This document shows, piece after piece, positions 1-8,203 of a stretch of DNA of 24,160 nt (position 1 is its first letter; each line of letters opens with the position of its first letter). Location: positions 1-24,160 of IMG/VR virus record IMGVR_UViG_3300042402_006542; one strand, 5' to 3'. The position numbers and the translations under genes are program-made. Origin of the DNA: a virus. The notes under the pieces were generated by a model, which was given only the letters and a program-made list of their open reading frames with translations, was not told the DNA's origin and made no database searches.

Positions 1-1037
1 GTCCAGACTCAGGATTGTCAGATGAGGAAATTTTGGCTCGACAAAATGCAGGTGGATTGTCTGATGAGGAAGTATTGGCTCGCCAACCACAACCAGTCAA
101 TTCTGAACTGTCTGACGAGGAAATTTTAGCACGTCAAAATCCCAATGAATTGTCTGACGAGGAAGTATTGGCTCGCCAAGAGTCAGCTACCAAAGAAAGA
201 GCAAAAAAACAGGCCACTGTACAAGCACGCTACAAACAACCGGGCAATCAAGACTGGCGTGTGCGATTGAGCCTGGGCCCCGGTGCACAATATTTGTACA
301 ACGCCACGCCAGCTGGCGTGTTAGCACCCTTGGCTGCCAACGGTGGCACAGATGGAGTAATATTTCCATACACTCCGAGTGTGACCACCGCCTATTCGGC
401 CAACTATGAACAGTATGACTTGACACACTCAAACTATCGAGGTTTGTTTTATAAAAGTTCACGAGTGGGGGACATTCAAATTCGAGGAATGTTTACAGCA
501 CAAGACACCACAGAAGCCAACTACCTGTTGGCAGTGATACACTTCTTTAGAAGCGTGACCAAAATGTTCTATGGTCAAGACACAGATTTACGTGGAACAC
601 CTCCACCAATTTGTTTGCTCAACGGTTTTGGTGGTTACCAATTTTCAAATCACCCAGTGGTAGTGAGTTCGTTTAGCTACAACTTGCCCAATGATGTGGA
701 CTATATTAGAACAACCAATCCCAACAACTTTGGTTTAAACCTCAACAACAGATACAATCCATCTGGAGCCAGTTTACCAGCAGGTGGTTCATTGGCAGGA
801 TTAAATAGATTGTTGAACGCCATCCCCGGTGGATTGAACAAAGGCGCACTGCCAAGGGTGCCGGCGCCAAACACTGTGGCAGGCAGTGTCACAAACAATG
901 TGCCGGCCAGTTATGTACCAACCAAAATGGAAATAGACGTTACATTGATACCCGTGCAGACACGCAGTCAAGTCAGTCAGCAATTCAGCCTCAAAGGCTT
1001 TGCCAACGGTGACTTACTCAAAGGAGGATTCTGGTAA
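1..1037 (+). CDS. Tail-tube cap/initiator protein, gp48/gp54-like baseplate protein (5' partial)
   Basis: This gene encodes a baseplate protein of the gp48/gp54 type, which caps the central hub and nucleates the tail tube in T4-like phages. The frame is open to the left edge. The first possible start (TTG at 15) is the first Leu of a repeat unit, and the residues before it (P-D-S-G) look like a repeat linker, so the true start lies upstream. Residues 1-55 (counting from base 15) hold four LSDEE(I/V)LARQ repeats, followed by a charged linker. The folded part begins near residue 80 (DWRVRLSLGPGAQYLY) and includes VIFPYTPSVTTAYSANYE, FTAQDTTEANYLLAVIHFF and a GTPPPICLLNG loop, which I recognise from annotated T4-like marine phage baseplate proteins. 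The stop overlaps the gp53 start (TAATG). Whether gp48 or gp54 is the better name cannot be settled by eye. Confidence 0.75.
   Translation, partial: PDSGLSDEEILARQNAGGLSDEEVLARQPQPVNSELSDEEILARQNPNELSDEEVLARQESATKERAKKQATVQARYKQPGNQDWRVRLSLGPGAQYLYNATPAGVLAPLAANGGTDGVIFPYTPSVTTAYSANYEQYDLTHSNYRGLFYKSSRVGDIQIRGMFTAQDTTEANYLLAVIHFFRSVTKMFYGQDTDLRGTPPPICLLNGFGGYQFSNHPVVVSSFSYNLPNDVDYIRTTNPNNFGLNLNNRYNPSGASLPAGGSLAGLNRLLNAIPGGLNKGALPRVPAPNTVAGSVTNNVPASYVPTKMEIDVTLIPVQTRSQVSQQFSLKGFANGDLLKGGFW
15..179 (+). repeat. Four-copy coding repeat, LSDEE(I/V)LARQ
   Basis: Four 30-base units encode LSDEEILARQ or LSDEEVLARQ at 15-44, 57-86, 108-137 and 150-179. They are separated by linkers of 4, 7 and 4 residues. 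The order is I, V, I, V, and each I unit is followed by N plus three residues before the V unit, so the array looks like a duplicated two-unit block. Several codons differ synonymously between copies, which suggests selection on the peptide. The array probably continues to the left of the window. Confidence 0.9.
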
Positions 1038-1336
1038 TGGCAAATTATACATCAACCAGCCCGTATTTTGAAACTGGCTACAGTCAGTTCTTTCTTGACG
1101 TCATGGTCAACAGACCCATTCCCAAGGAAGATGATGACTTGACTTTTACAATCAATACCACTTATCAATATCGTCCAGACTTGTTGGCATTTGACCTGTA
1201 TCAGGATGCTGCATTGTGGTGGGTATTTTATCAACGCAACCCCAACACCTTGCAAGCACCGCCCCTGGACTTCAAAGTGGGAACACTGATCTATTTGCCA
1301 AAAATTACAACGCTGAAATCAGCTCTGGGGTTCTAA
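1037..1336 (+). CDS. gp53: Baseplate wedge protein gp53
   Basis: This 99-residue protein matches the gp53 baseplate wedge family. In T4, gp53 clamps neighbouring wedges together around the hub through a LysM-like fold. The recognisable features are the N-terminal SPYFETGYSQFFLDVMVNRP segment, the central YRPDLLAFDLYQDAALWWVF block and the C-terminal DFKVGTLIYLPK strand, which resembles a LysM end. T4 gp53 is 196 residues, so this is a compact version holding only the core. The start is set by a strong Shine-Dalgarno sequence (AAGGAGGA, 1021-1028, 8 bases before ATG), and its ATG shares a base with the preceding stop, so it is probably translationally coupled. The next gene starts 3 bases after its TAA. 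Confidence 0.85.
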   Translation: MANYTSTSPYFETGYSQFFLDVMVNRPIPKEDDDLTFTINTTYQYRPDLLAFDLYQDAALWWVFYQRNPNTLQAPPLDFKVGTLIYLPKITTLKSALGF

Positions 1337-1339
1337 CCT

Positions 1340-4300
1340 ATGGCTACTGTAGCTGAACTAGAAGTCATCATCAATCGTCTAAGACGAAATATCGAAGTAT
1401 CAGAGCGGTTGATTGTTCAACGAGACCAGTTGCTGGCCAACCCCAATTTGTCTGAAGCACAAAGACGAACTGGAGAAATTGTACAGGCAAGAAACCGCGA
1501 GGTTCTTGCAAATCAACAGAGAGAATTAGCCGAAGCAGAGCAAGCATTGTCCCAGGCACAGACACCGGGTCAGCAACCGCCACCAGCTGCTAGTGCCAGT
1601 CAAACAGTGGCCGCCGCTGCACCACAAGGACCCAACGCACCACCTGCTGCTGAAGTTAGTCCTTCAGGCAGTGTGGTGCCACCGCCAGATACATCTACCC
1701 CAACCAACGCTGTTCAGCCCGTCACGTCAGACACCGGTGGCGACACAGGCACCGACGCTCCTGTGCGCACCACCGAGCAAACACAAGCCACTAACGGCTA
1801 CAATGCAAGTGGCAATGCAATAGGGCTTGACGTCAGAGCCGAAGATGGCACACTGTCTAATCTTAAAAAGAATCCCGATTCAGGTGAGTTGTACGAACCA
1901 GCAGGCACACCTGGAAATACTGAGTTAAAAACCAAACCTGGGACACCCACCAGAGATGATGCTGCCAACAACAGCACTGTTACCAAACAAACTGAAACCA
2001 ATGTCGCCGTCAACGCACTAAAAATTCAGCCTAGACCCAACACTCTAGATCAATTTGCCAGTTACACCTATTCCATATCCATTTATTTGTTGAGCGCCAA
2101 TCAATACGAAAGGTTGCTACGTAGCAAAACAAAAAAGATTGATGGCTACTATTTGCTGTTTCAAGACGGCGGCGCACCACTCAACCGTGGTGGTGTCAAA
2201 CAAGACATGGGCACAAACACAAATATCTCTGCCAGCGACAGCGGCCGCAACCCATTCTTCCCCAACGATTACTACATTGATTCGTTGACACTGGACACCA
2301 GCCCCTTGGGCAAAGCCACTGGGGCCAGCCACATGACCGCCTCAATGAAATTGGTTGTGAATGAACCCAATGGCATTACATTGATTGATAATTTGTATTC
2401 TGCTGTGGCCAACCTGCAACAAAAAGATGGCAGCGGAAAAGTCAATTATACCGCAGCTGACTACTTGGCTGTGATAAGATTCTACGGCCAAGGTGCTGAC
2501 GGAAATCCAGTACAAGTTCGTTCTGCCAGTGGAGCTGTTATTGAAAAGTTTATCCCTTTTAAACTGGCAGCCATCAACTGGAGCATTGGCAGTAAAATGG
2601 TCACCTATGAGTGGGACTGTGTGCCACAAGGGCACTTGATTGCAGGCTACACAGCTCGTGGTGCAATCCCACACGACATGCAACTTACTAGCACCACGGT
2701 GGGAAAATTATTAGGCAGCGACATAATTTACACTGGCAATGACACAAGCAGTGCGAACCCGGGCCAAACTACCACTGCACAAACTTTGTCACCAGATCAA
2801 AGTGATGCAGAAACTGCAAGGCTGAATAGACAAGCAGGCAATCCCCCAACACCCCCCAAGGCCATTGCCGCACCCACTTCTAGAAAAACTGTTACGCAGG
2901 GGTTGATGGGCGCTCTCACAGAATTCCAAGAAGAACTAACTAAATCACAAAAAGGCCAAGCTGAACCAATATTCAATATAGCCGACAGATACTTTATTAG
3001 ATTTGTTGACGGTATGGGCTATGATGGCAAAGTAATCCCTGCATCATCGATTGAGAATGCCACTATCACCTTGCCCAACACCAAAATTGACAACGGTCTA
3101 GCAGCCTCGGGCAAAAACAATAACACAAAAGATCTTGATCCACTCAAACAATCACGAGACAACGTGACCCGCAGTTTTAGTATCACTGCTGGACAAATGA
3201 TCACTCAGGCCATTGATCTTGCCATTCGCAACAGCAGTTATATCTTAGGTCAAGCTCTGACCCGACAAGACAGCGACGGGTTTCAAGTGCCAAATCCTGA
3301 CAAAAAAAATTCGCCCATGTCATGGTTCAACATCATAATGAATGCTGTTCCACGCCCCGGTGGCATTGATCCCAGACGCAACGACCATGCATTTGATATC
3401 ATTTACACAGTGAAACCCTATAGGTTGCAGAATTTCAACAGCAAATATTTTCCGGCCAGTAGATTTGCCGGAGTACACAAAAGTTATCCCTACTGGTTCA
3501 CTGGTCAAAATACTGCCGTGGTTGAATATCAAGAAACCATGAATGCACTGTACAATATCACCGTGAGTGGTAGCGATCCCAAAAACAGTGCGGCAGCAAA
3601 AATACGTGAAGCTGCCACTTCAAGTCTACGAGACATTGCCAAATACAATTATGCTGTCACCAGCGGACAAAGCACACAAGGATCGTCAGATACCAGACTC
3701 AACGAAGCTGCGGCCAATGCAGCAGACTATCTATTCAGCCCAGGTGACTTGGCCAATGCCAAGATAAAAATTCTTGGCGATCCTGATTGGATACAACAAG
3801 GTAGCTTGTTCAAAGAAATTAAACCAGGCGAACGTCAAGTGGCAGATGTCACTGGGTTTGAAGAAGACGGTAGTATCAGTTTTGAAACAGGAGATGTGCT
3901 GTTTGAAATAGTGTGGCAACGTCCCGAAGACTACGATCTCTCAACTGGAGTAGCGGATCCCTACAGCGGAGGCTACAGTGGTCGCGCCAATAAACCAAGA
4001 GAACCCATTCAAAGCAGGGTTTATCAGGCAGTCAAAGTCATCAGTGAATTCAGACAAGGCGCATTTTACCAGACCCTTGAAGGCACACTGTATCAATTTC
4101 CTCTGCCCAGCAAGAAAAATACTGTGCAAGCATCAAGCAGTCCTGCCACTAGCGATGCCTTGGACAACCAACGACCAGCAACCACTGGCGCTGGTGCTGG
4201 TACTGGTGCTGGTGCTGGTACTGGGAACAATGCAGCAAATCAAACCCCAGCCACTGCGTCGCGACTGGGCACAGACCTTCAAACTCGCATACAAAATGAT

Positions 4301-4696
4301 CAGTTCACAGATCCAAGATCTTCGTTGAGTGCCGATGGCGGTACTGCTGCAATACTTGGAGCACAACAGGCATCCAGCACCAAACCAGTGTTCCGTAACC
4401 CGTTAAGCAACGCAGGACTCAGTGCAGACAGTCTAAACACCGAATCGGGTGTGAACATAAGACCAGCAGGTCCCCCAGCGCCAGCCACAGATGGAACCGG
4501 CGGAACAGTGTCACCTCCAGTGTCCACAACTGGACCGCCAAAGTTGCCAGAATCTGGAGCAACACCAGGACAAGTTGCTGCTGCCTTGAATGCCCAACGA
4601 ATAGCAGATTTAAGAGCAAGAGCTGCTGGTACAGCACCCAAGTACAGTCCTGTAACTAATCCAGCTGTGCAAAAAATTGCCACCGACGGAGGATAA
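1340..4696 (+). CDS. Large baseplate hub-type structural protein (1118 aa)
   Basis: This large virion protein lies directly before the gp5-like spike, so it is probably a hub component, in the position where a gp27-type partner is expected; the exact role is inferred. Residues 1-75 are charged and helical, likely a coiled coil. Residues 75-230 are a Pro/Ala/Thr-rich flexible linker. The folded core runs from about 231 (LDQFASYTYSISIYLLS) through IPFKLAAINWSIGSK, HDMQLTSTTVGKLL and QGLMGALTEFQEEL to the WFNI...AVPRPGG and YPYWFTGQNTAVVEYQETMN blocks. A further domain near 810-930 (GDPDWIQQGSLF, VWQRPEDYDLSTG, SRVYQAVKVISEF, LEGTLYQFPLP) precedes a disordered tail with a GAGAGT repeat. I recognise the core blocks from T4-like phage structural proteins. 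The start is the first ATG after gp53; its ribosome site is weak. Confidence 0.65.
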   Translation: MATVAELEVIINRLRRNIEVSERLIVQRDQLLANPNLSEAQRRTGEIVQARNREVLANQQRELAEAEQALSQAQTPGQQPPPAASASQTVAAAAPQGPNAPPAAEVSPSGSVVPPPDTSTPTNAVQPVTSDTGGDTGTDAPVRTTEQTQATNGYNASGNAIGLDVRAEDGTLSNLKKNPDSGELYEPAGTPGNTELKTKPGTPTRDDAANNSTVTKQTETNVAVNALKIQPRPNTLDQFASYTYSISIYLLSANQYERLLRSKTKKIDGYYLLFQDGGAPLNRGGVKQDMGTNTNISASDSGRNPFFPNDYYIDSLTLDTSPLGKATGASHMTASMKLVVNEPNGITLIDNLYSAVANLQQKDGSGKVNYTAADYLAVIRFYGQGADGNPVQVRSASGAVIEKFIPFKLAAINWSIGSKMVTYEWDCVPQGHLIAGYTARGAIPHDMQLTSTTVGKLLGSDIIYTGNDTSSANPGQTTTAQTLSPDQSDAETARLNRQAGNPPTPPKAIAAPTSRKTVTQGLMGALTEFQEELTKSQKGQAEPIFNIADRYFIRFVDGMGYDGKVIPASSIENATITLPNTKIDNGLAASGKNNNTKDLDPLKQSRDNVTRSFSITAGQMITQAIDLAIRNSSYILGQALTRQDSDGFQVPNPDKKNSPMSWFNIIMNAVPRPGGIDPRRNDHAFDIIYTVKPYRLQNFNSKYFPASRFAGVHKSYPYWFTGQNTAVVEYQETMNALYNITVSGSDPKNSAAAKIREAATSSLRDIAKYNYAVTSGQSTQGSSDTRLNEAAANAADYLFSPGDLANAKIKILGDPDWIQQGSLFKEIKPGERQVADVTGFEEDGSISFETGDVLFEIVWQRPEDYDLSTGVADPYSGGYSGRANKPREPIQSRVYQAVKVISEFRQGAFYQTLEGTLYQFPLPSKKNTVQASSSPATSDALDNQRPATTGAGAGTGAGAGTGNNAANQTPATASRLGTDLQTRIQNDQFTDPRSSLSADGGTAAILGAQQASSTKPVFRNPLSNAGLSADSLNTESGVNIRPAGPPAPATDGTGGTVSPPVSTTGPPKLPESGATPGQVAAALNAQRIADLRARAAGTAPKYSPVTNPAVQKIATDGG
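4184..4225 (+). repeat. 18-bp tandem repeat in the Ala/Gly linker
   Basis: Two near-identical 18-base units (4184-4201 and 4202-4219) plus the start of a third encode a T-G-A-G-A-G run in the hub-like protein. The units differ at one base (C or T). The run lies in the low-complexity C-terminal tail, where copy number changes should be tolerated. Confidence 0.85.
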
Positions 4697-4699
4697 AAC

Positions 4700-6220
4700 A
4701 TGGCAGAAAGTGTAGAACGCAGCCGAGGCCGGCCCAGTAATTACAAATTAGATCGAGGCGGCGTACCCACAGAATTTGGACCGTTTACTGGCGTAGTAAT
4801 GAGCACAGTTGATCCCACACGTGCCGGAAGATTGCGTGTGTATATTGATGCCTTTGCTGCTGGCACCGAAGCCAACATGAACGACGAAAGTGCATGGACC
4901 ACAGTGAGGTACATGCCACCATTTTACGGCTCAACTCCGTTGCCGGGCACAGCCAATACCGGCGACAACGGTTCTTATCCTGGCAATCAAAACAGCTACG
5001 GCATGTGGTTCACTCCGCCTGACGTGGGAGTCACTGTTATATGCATCTTTGTCAACGGCGACCGCAGCCAGGGCTACTATATTGGTGTTGTGCCTGATCA
5101 AGGTCTAGGCCGCATGGTGCCGGCCATGGCTTCGGTTCCAGTACTGCAAGCAGAAGTACAAAATCAAAATCAAGAAACATATTTCATCAACGCTCCGCGT
5201 TTGCCTGTCACAGAAATCAACACCAACAACACTGATCTTTTCAACAATCCTAGATTTTTTGACGGTGTAAAACCAGTACAAAGCGTGGTGGCTCAGGCGT
5301 TGTTACAACAAGGCCTAATCAACGACACTGAACGCGGCACCATAAATTCCAGCAGTCAACGTGAAAGCCCCAGTGCAGTGTTTGGCATCAGTACTCCGGG
5401 TATTCCGATCTATCAGGGCGGCATGAAACCCAATGACATTAGAACCAAACTGAATTCTGGCGAACTCAAGTCTGGCGACGCCAAAGTAATTGGGCGGGTC
5501 GGCGGCCACAGCCTTGTGATGGATGATGGCGATCTTGAAGGCAACAATTCTTTGTTGCGACTGCGCACCAGCAAGGGCCACCAGATCACCATGAACGACA
5601 GTGGTAATTTTTTCTACATCATACATGCCAACGGACAAACCTGGATTGAATTTGGCGTTGAAGGCACAGTAGATGTATATGCCACAAACTCTGTCAACGT
5701 GCGCACCAAAGGTGATATCAACTTGCATGCAGACCGTGATATCAACATGTTTGCTGGACGTTATTTGAAAATGAAAAGCAAAGAAGACATGCAGATTGAA
5801 AGCGACACATTCTTGGCCATGCAAGCACAAGAAGATATCACATTGTACAGCAAGAGCACAATTGGCGTCAAAGCTGACGGCACACTGACTTTGAACAGCG
5901 CATCAGGTTCTTGGGGTGCTGGATCCAGCCTGGCCCTGCAAGCTGGCGGCATCGATCTCAACGGTCCCGCAGCAGGCACAGTGACCAATCCACAACCCTT
6001 GACCACAACACTGTTGGATGACACTGAGTGGGATACCAGCAAGGGATGGATGGTAAAACCCGAAGGACTGTCTAGCGTGGTGAGCCGTGCACCCACACAC
6101 GAGCCCTATCCTTATCACAACAAGGGTGTGGATGTTGAAATTGCCTTTGAAGAAGGCAAACCCAGCCCACCACCAGGTGCAGAACCCGTGCCAGCTGGCA
6201 TAGAGATACAGGCTAGATAA
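4700..6220 (+). CDS. gp5: Baseplate central spike, gp5-like, without lysozyme domain
   Basis: This 506-residue protein is the needle at the tip of the tail tube. Residues about 29-132 form the gp5/VgrG-type OB fold (GVVMSTVDPTRAGRLRVYID; WFTPPDVGVTVICIFVNGD; GYYIGVVPD). From about 265 there is the spike segment GHSLVMDDGD, RLRTSKGHQITMND and GQTWIEFGVEG. Residues about 320-400 carry roughly 8-residue beta repeats (GDINLHADRDINMFAG, EDMQIESD, EDITLYSKS), which in this family form a trimeric triple-stranded beta-helix. T4 gp5 (575 residues) has a lysozyme domain between OB fold and helix; here the intervening ~130 residues show no lysozyme-like E/D/T motif. The Pro-rich C-terminus (about 490-506) looks flexible. 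A GGAGGA site (4688-4693) sits 6 bases before the ATG and overlaps the upstream stop region. Confidence 0.87.
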   Translation: MAESVERSRGRPSNYKLDRGGVPTEFGPFTGVVMSTVDPTRAGRLRVYIDAFAAGTEANMNDESAWTTVRYMPPFYGSTPLPGTANTGDNGSYPGNQNSYGMWFTPPDVGVTVICIFVNGDRSQGYYIGVVPDQGLGRMVPAMASVPVLQAEVQNQNQETYFINAPRLPVTEINTNNTDLFNNPRFFDGVKPVQSVVAQALLQQGLINDTERGTINSSSQRESPSAVFGISTPGIPIYQGGMKPNDIRTKLNSGELKSGDAKVIGRVGGHSLVMDDGDLEGNNSLLRLRTSKGHQITMNDSGNFFYIIHANGQTWIEFGVEGTVDVYATNSVNVRTKGDINLHADRDINMFAGRYLKMKSKEDMQIESDTFLAMQAQEDITLYSKSTIGVKADGTLTLNSASGSWGAGSSLALQAGGIDLNGPAAGTVTNPQPLTTTLLDDTEWDTSKGWMVKPEGLSSVVSRAPTHEPYPYHNKGVDVEIAFEEGKPSPPPGAEPVPAGIEIQAR

Positions 6221-6221
6221 C

Positions 6222-8186
6222 ATGGCAGAATTTACATTTAACCTCAGCCAACTCGCAACTTCTGCCGCAGCCACTGGCAGCAGGATCAACACTGCTATCT
6301 TTGCCAAAACACCTGACTCAGAGTTAATCTACAACGGCGATGATTACATAGTATGGGACAGAACCAACCAAGAACGTCTGCGTCGCGGCTTGCCGGGTCT
6401 GGCCGCAATTGGACTACCTAGACCGCCTGAAGATACATCAGGCACACAGGCCTTGCCCGCCACAGGAACAACATCAACTCCCTCCACCGAGCAAGCCACA
6501 GTGTTTGCAGTCAAAGGGCCACCTGGACTCACAAGAGAACAAGCATTTGAAATTTTCAAGAAGCAAGTCAACACTGGTGCCTTGGTGGGTTTTAAATCTG
6601 GCGACAGTTTATCAGCTGCTACACAGGCAGCTGATGGTCTTGCTTCAGCACAGAGTGCCCTGCTGCAGGCACAGTCGGGGTTGACAGGTAGTATAGGTGC
6701 ATTTACAACAAGTTTGTCAGCATCAGGAGTTGATCTCGCAACTGGAAGAATTGCATCAGTTGACGCAGCATTTGCCAGGGGTGGCATCAATGGCGCTGCT
6801 GGATCATTCGTTAATGTAATTGGCAGCTTGCAGCCCGGTCTAGGCGCTGCTGGCGGCGCAGATCGGGGATCCCTTACTCAAACCGCAGCAGGCTTGACTG
6901 CGGCAGTGGGACCAGCTGTGTCGGCCGTGTCTGGCGCGGTGTCATTGATTCCGGGTGCTGCAGATGCAGGTAAACCCTTGGTCAATGCTGTGGTCACGCA
7001 GAGTTCCACAGCCATTGCAGCCATACAAACCATCAACAAGACCATCACAGAGATACCTGTAACCAACCCAATCAACACTGCTGATTTTACAAAATTTGCC
7101 AGCGGTGTCATTGGCACTGGTGCAGTCAGCGGAATCGGACCCATGGGAGTTGCTGAAGTCAACGGGGTACTAGCACAGGCCAAAAATTTAGTGGCACAGG
7201 ATGCAGCTGCCATCAGCAACGACAAAGGCCTTGGCACATTTGGACTTGACCTTGCACAACTAGAAGCGGCTGGCTATGTCAAGCCAGGTACTAGAGCGTT
7301 GGCAGAAAAAGGTGCCAGCTTGTTCTCCACAGTGATCAAAAGTCCTGCAGCCTGGACTGGCAAGGATGGCATAAAAAGCGCAACAGACCTCTTGAGCAAC
7401 CCTAGCAAACAAAGTCTCATACAGCAAGATCTTATGACCAAGGGTGTTGCCGACCTGGCCGCAGTGGGCGTGCCTGTGCAAAATCTATCAAGTCAAGGTA
7501 TTGCAGGCATGGCCTTGAATGCAGCCAAAGATTTGCCCAGTGCTGAAGCATTTGCCAAAGGATTGCCCATTCCCGGCGATGCCACAGGGCAAGTTCAAGC
7601 AGCATTTTCGAGTGCTGTGCGCGATGGTGCCTTTGCTGTGAATTTGGTTAATACCAAAATACCCACAGCTTTTAAACAGCAAGACATTCCGGTACCCCAG
7701 GTAGACACAGTTAATCGAGCCACTGTCGATGCTGCCAGCACTCGTGTTGTTGGAGATGAAAAAGTACCGGTGCCCAGTTATACCACGCCTGCCAATACAG
7801 TTGACTACACTTTTTACGTGGACAAAGCCAAAGCATTTATCAATCAACATGTTTTGCCCTTTGGTGCAAAATTACAGGCTTTGGACTCAAAGTTTGCTGC
7901 CTTGCAAAATCAACAAACCATTACTCAAGCTCAGTACAATGCTCTCGGTGCTGAACGCGATGCAATTCGCAACGATTACAGCGTCAACGGCATTCCCAAA
8001 GGACTAGAATTGGCTCAACTTTTTGATTCTTTACCTGAACTTGACAAGGCCGCGGTCAGAGCCCTGGGACTCAACATCGGCGAGATTGCCAAGACAGTAC
8101 AGGCTGCAATAATATATTCAAACCTACAAAAAGAAAGATTGTATGTGCTGAGCCAAAAAATTGAAGGGCGCGGAGAGGGTGAATAA
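6222..8186 (+). CDS. Ala/Gly-rich virion protein of unknown function (654 aa)
   Basis: I do not recognise a named family with certainty. The N-terminus (MAEFTFNLSQLATSA, then NGDDYIVWDRTNQERLRRGL) looks globular and is followed by a Pro/Thr linker at about 66-95. Residues 95-400 are extremely rich in Ala, Gly, Ser and Val with long helical stretches. A distinct block near 340-450 (FGLDLAQLEAAGYVKPGT, SPAAWTGKDGI, LLSNPSKQSLIQQDLM) resembles segments found in other phage structural proteins. The C-terminal 130 residues are charged and probably coiled coil. It lies between spike and gp25, 1 base after the spike stop, so it is probably a hub- or spike-associated virion protein. A chaperone or tape-measure role is possible but unsupported, and 654 residues is short for a myovirus tape measure. 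The ribosome site is weak. Confidence 0.8.
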   Translation: MAEFTFNLSQLATSAAATGSRINTAIFAKTPDSELIYNGDDYIVWDRTNQERLRRGLPGLAAIGLPRPPEDTSGTQALPATGTTSTPSTEQATVFAVKGPPGLTREQAFEIFKKQVNTGALVGFKSGDSLSAATQAADGLASAQSALLQAQSGLTGSIGAFTTSLSASGVDLATGRIASVDAAFARGGINGAAGSFVNVIGSLQPGLGAAGGADRGSLTQTAAGLTAAVGPAVSAVSGAVSLIPGAADAGKPLVNAVVTQSSTAIAAIQTINKTITEIPVTNPINTADFTKFASGVIGTGAVSGIGPMGVAEVNGVLAQAKNLVAQDAAAISNDKGLGTFGLDLAQLEAAGYVKPGTRALAEKGASLFSTVIKSPAAWTGKDGIKSATDLLSNPSKQSLIQQDLMTKGVADLAAVGVPVQNLSSQGIAGMALNAAKDLPSAEAFAKGLPIPGDATGQVQAAFSSAVRDGAFAVNLVNTKIPTAFKQQDIPVPQVDTVNRATVDAASTRVVGDEKVPVPSYTTPANTVDYTFYVDKAKAFINQHVLPFGAKLQALDSKFAALQNQQTITQAQYNALGAERDAIRNDYSVNGIPKGLELAQLFDSLPELDKAAVRALGLNIGEIAKTVQAAIIYSNLQKERLYVLSQKIEGRGEGE

Positions 8187-8191
8187 CCTTC

Positions 8192-8199
8192 AATAAATA
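8192..8199 (+). promoter_or_regulatory. Putative T4-type late promoter before gp25
   Basis: AATAAATA in the 17-base gap before gp25 matches the T4 late promoter core TATAAATA at seven of eight positions. The motif ends 4 bases before the gp25 ATG, so with T4 spacing transcription would begin at or very near the start codon. The gap is coding-free and the same core recurs before gp6, which supports a regulatory reading, although such AT-rich octamers can occur by chance. Confidence 0.5.
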
Positions 8200-8203
8200 C
8201 AGC

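Noticed and set aside
15-17. TTG at 15 as the real start of the first gene
   Set aside because: It is the first Leu codon of a repeat unit, the frame is open to the edge, and the preceding residues look like a repeat linker. The gene is treated as 5' partial.
15-179. CRISPR-like reading of the regularly spaced repeats
   Set aside because: The units are in-frame codon repeats with synonymous drift and very short linkers, inside a gene; no spacer-repeat structure or cas gene is present.
3978-4328. 116-codon + strand frame overlapping the hub-like gene
   Set aside because: It lies out of frame inside a long well-supported gene, and its L-V-L-V run is just the shifted reading of the GAGAGT repeat.
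5315-5830. 171-codon minus-strand frame across the spike gene
   Set aside because: It is fully antisense to the conserved OB-fold/beta-helix protein, has no ribosome site or recognisable domain, and all neighbours are on the + strand.
6222-8186. Tape measure protein call for the Ala-rich gene
   Set aside because: Length is short for a myovirus tail, the position between spike and gp25 is wrong for a T4-type gp29, and no hydrophobic tape-measure segments or zinc or hydrolase motifs are clear.
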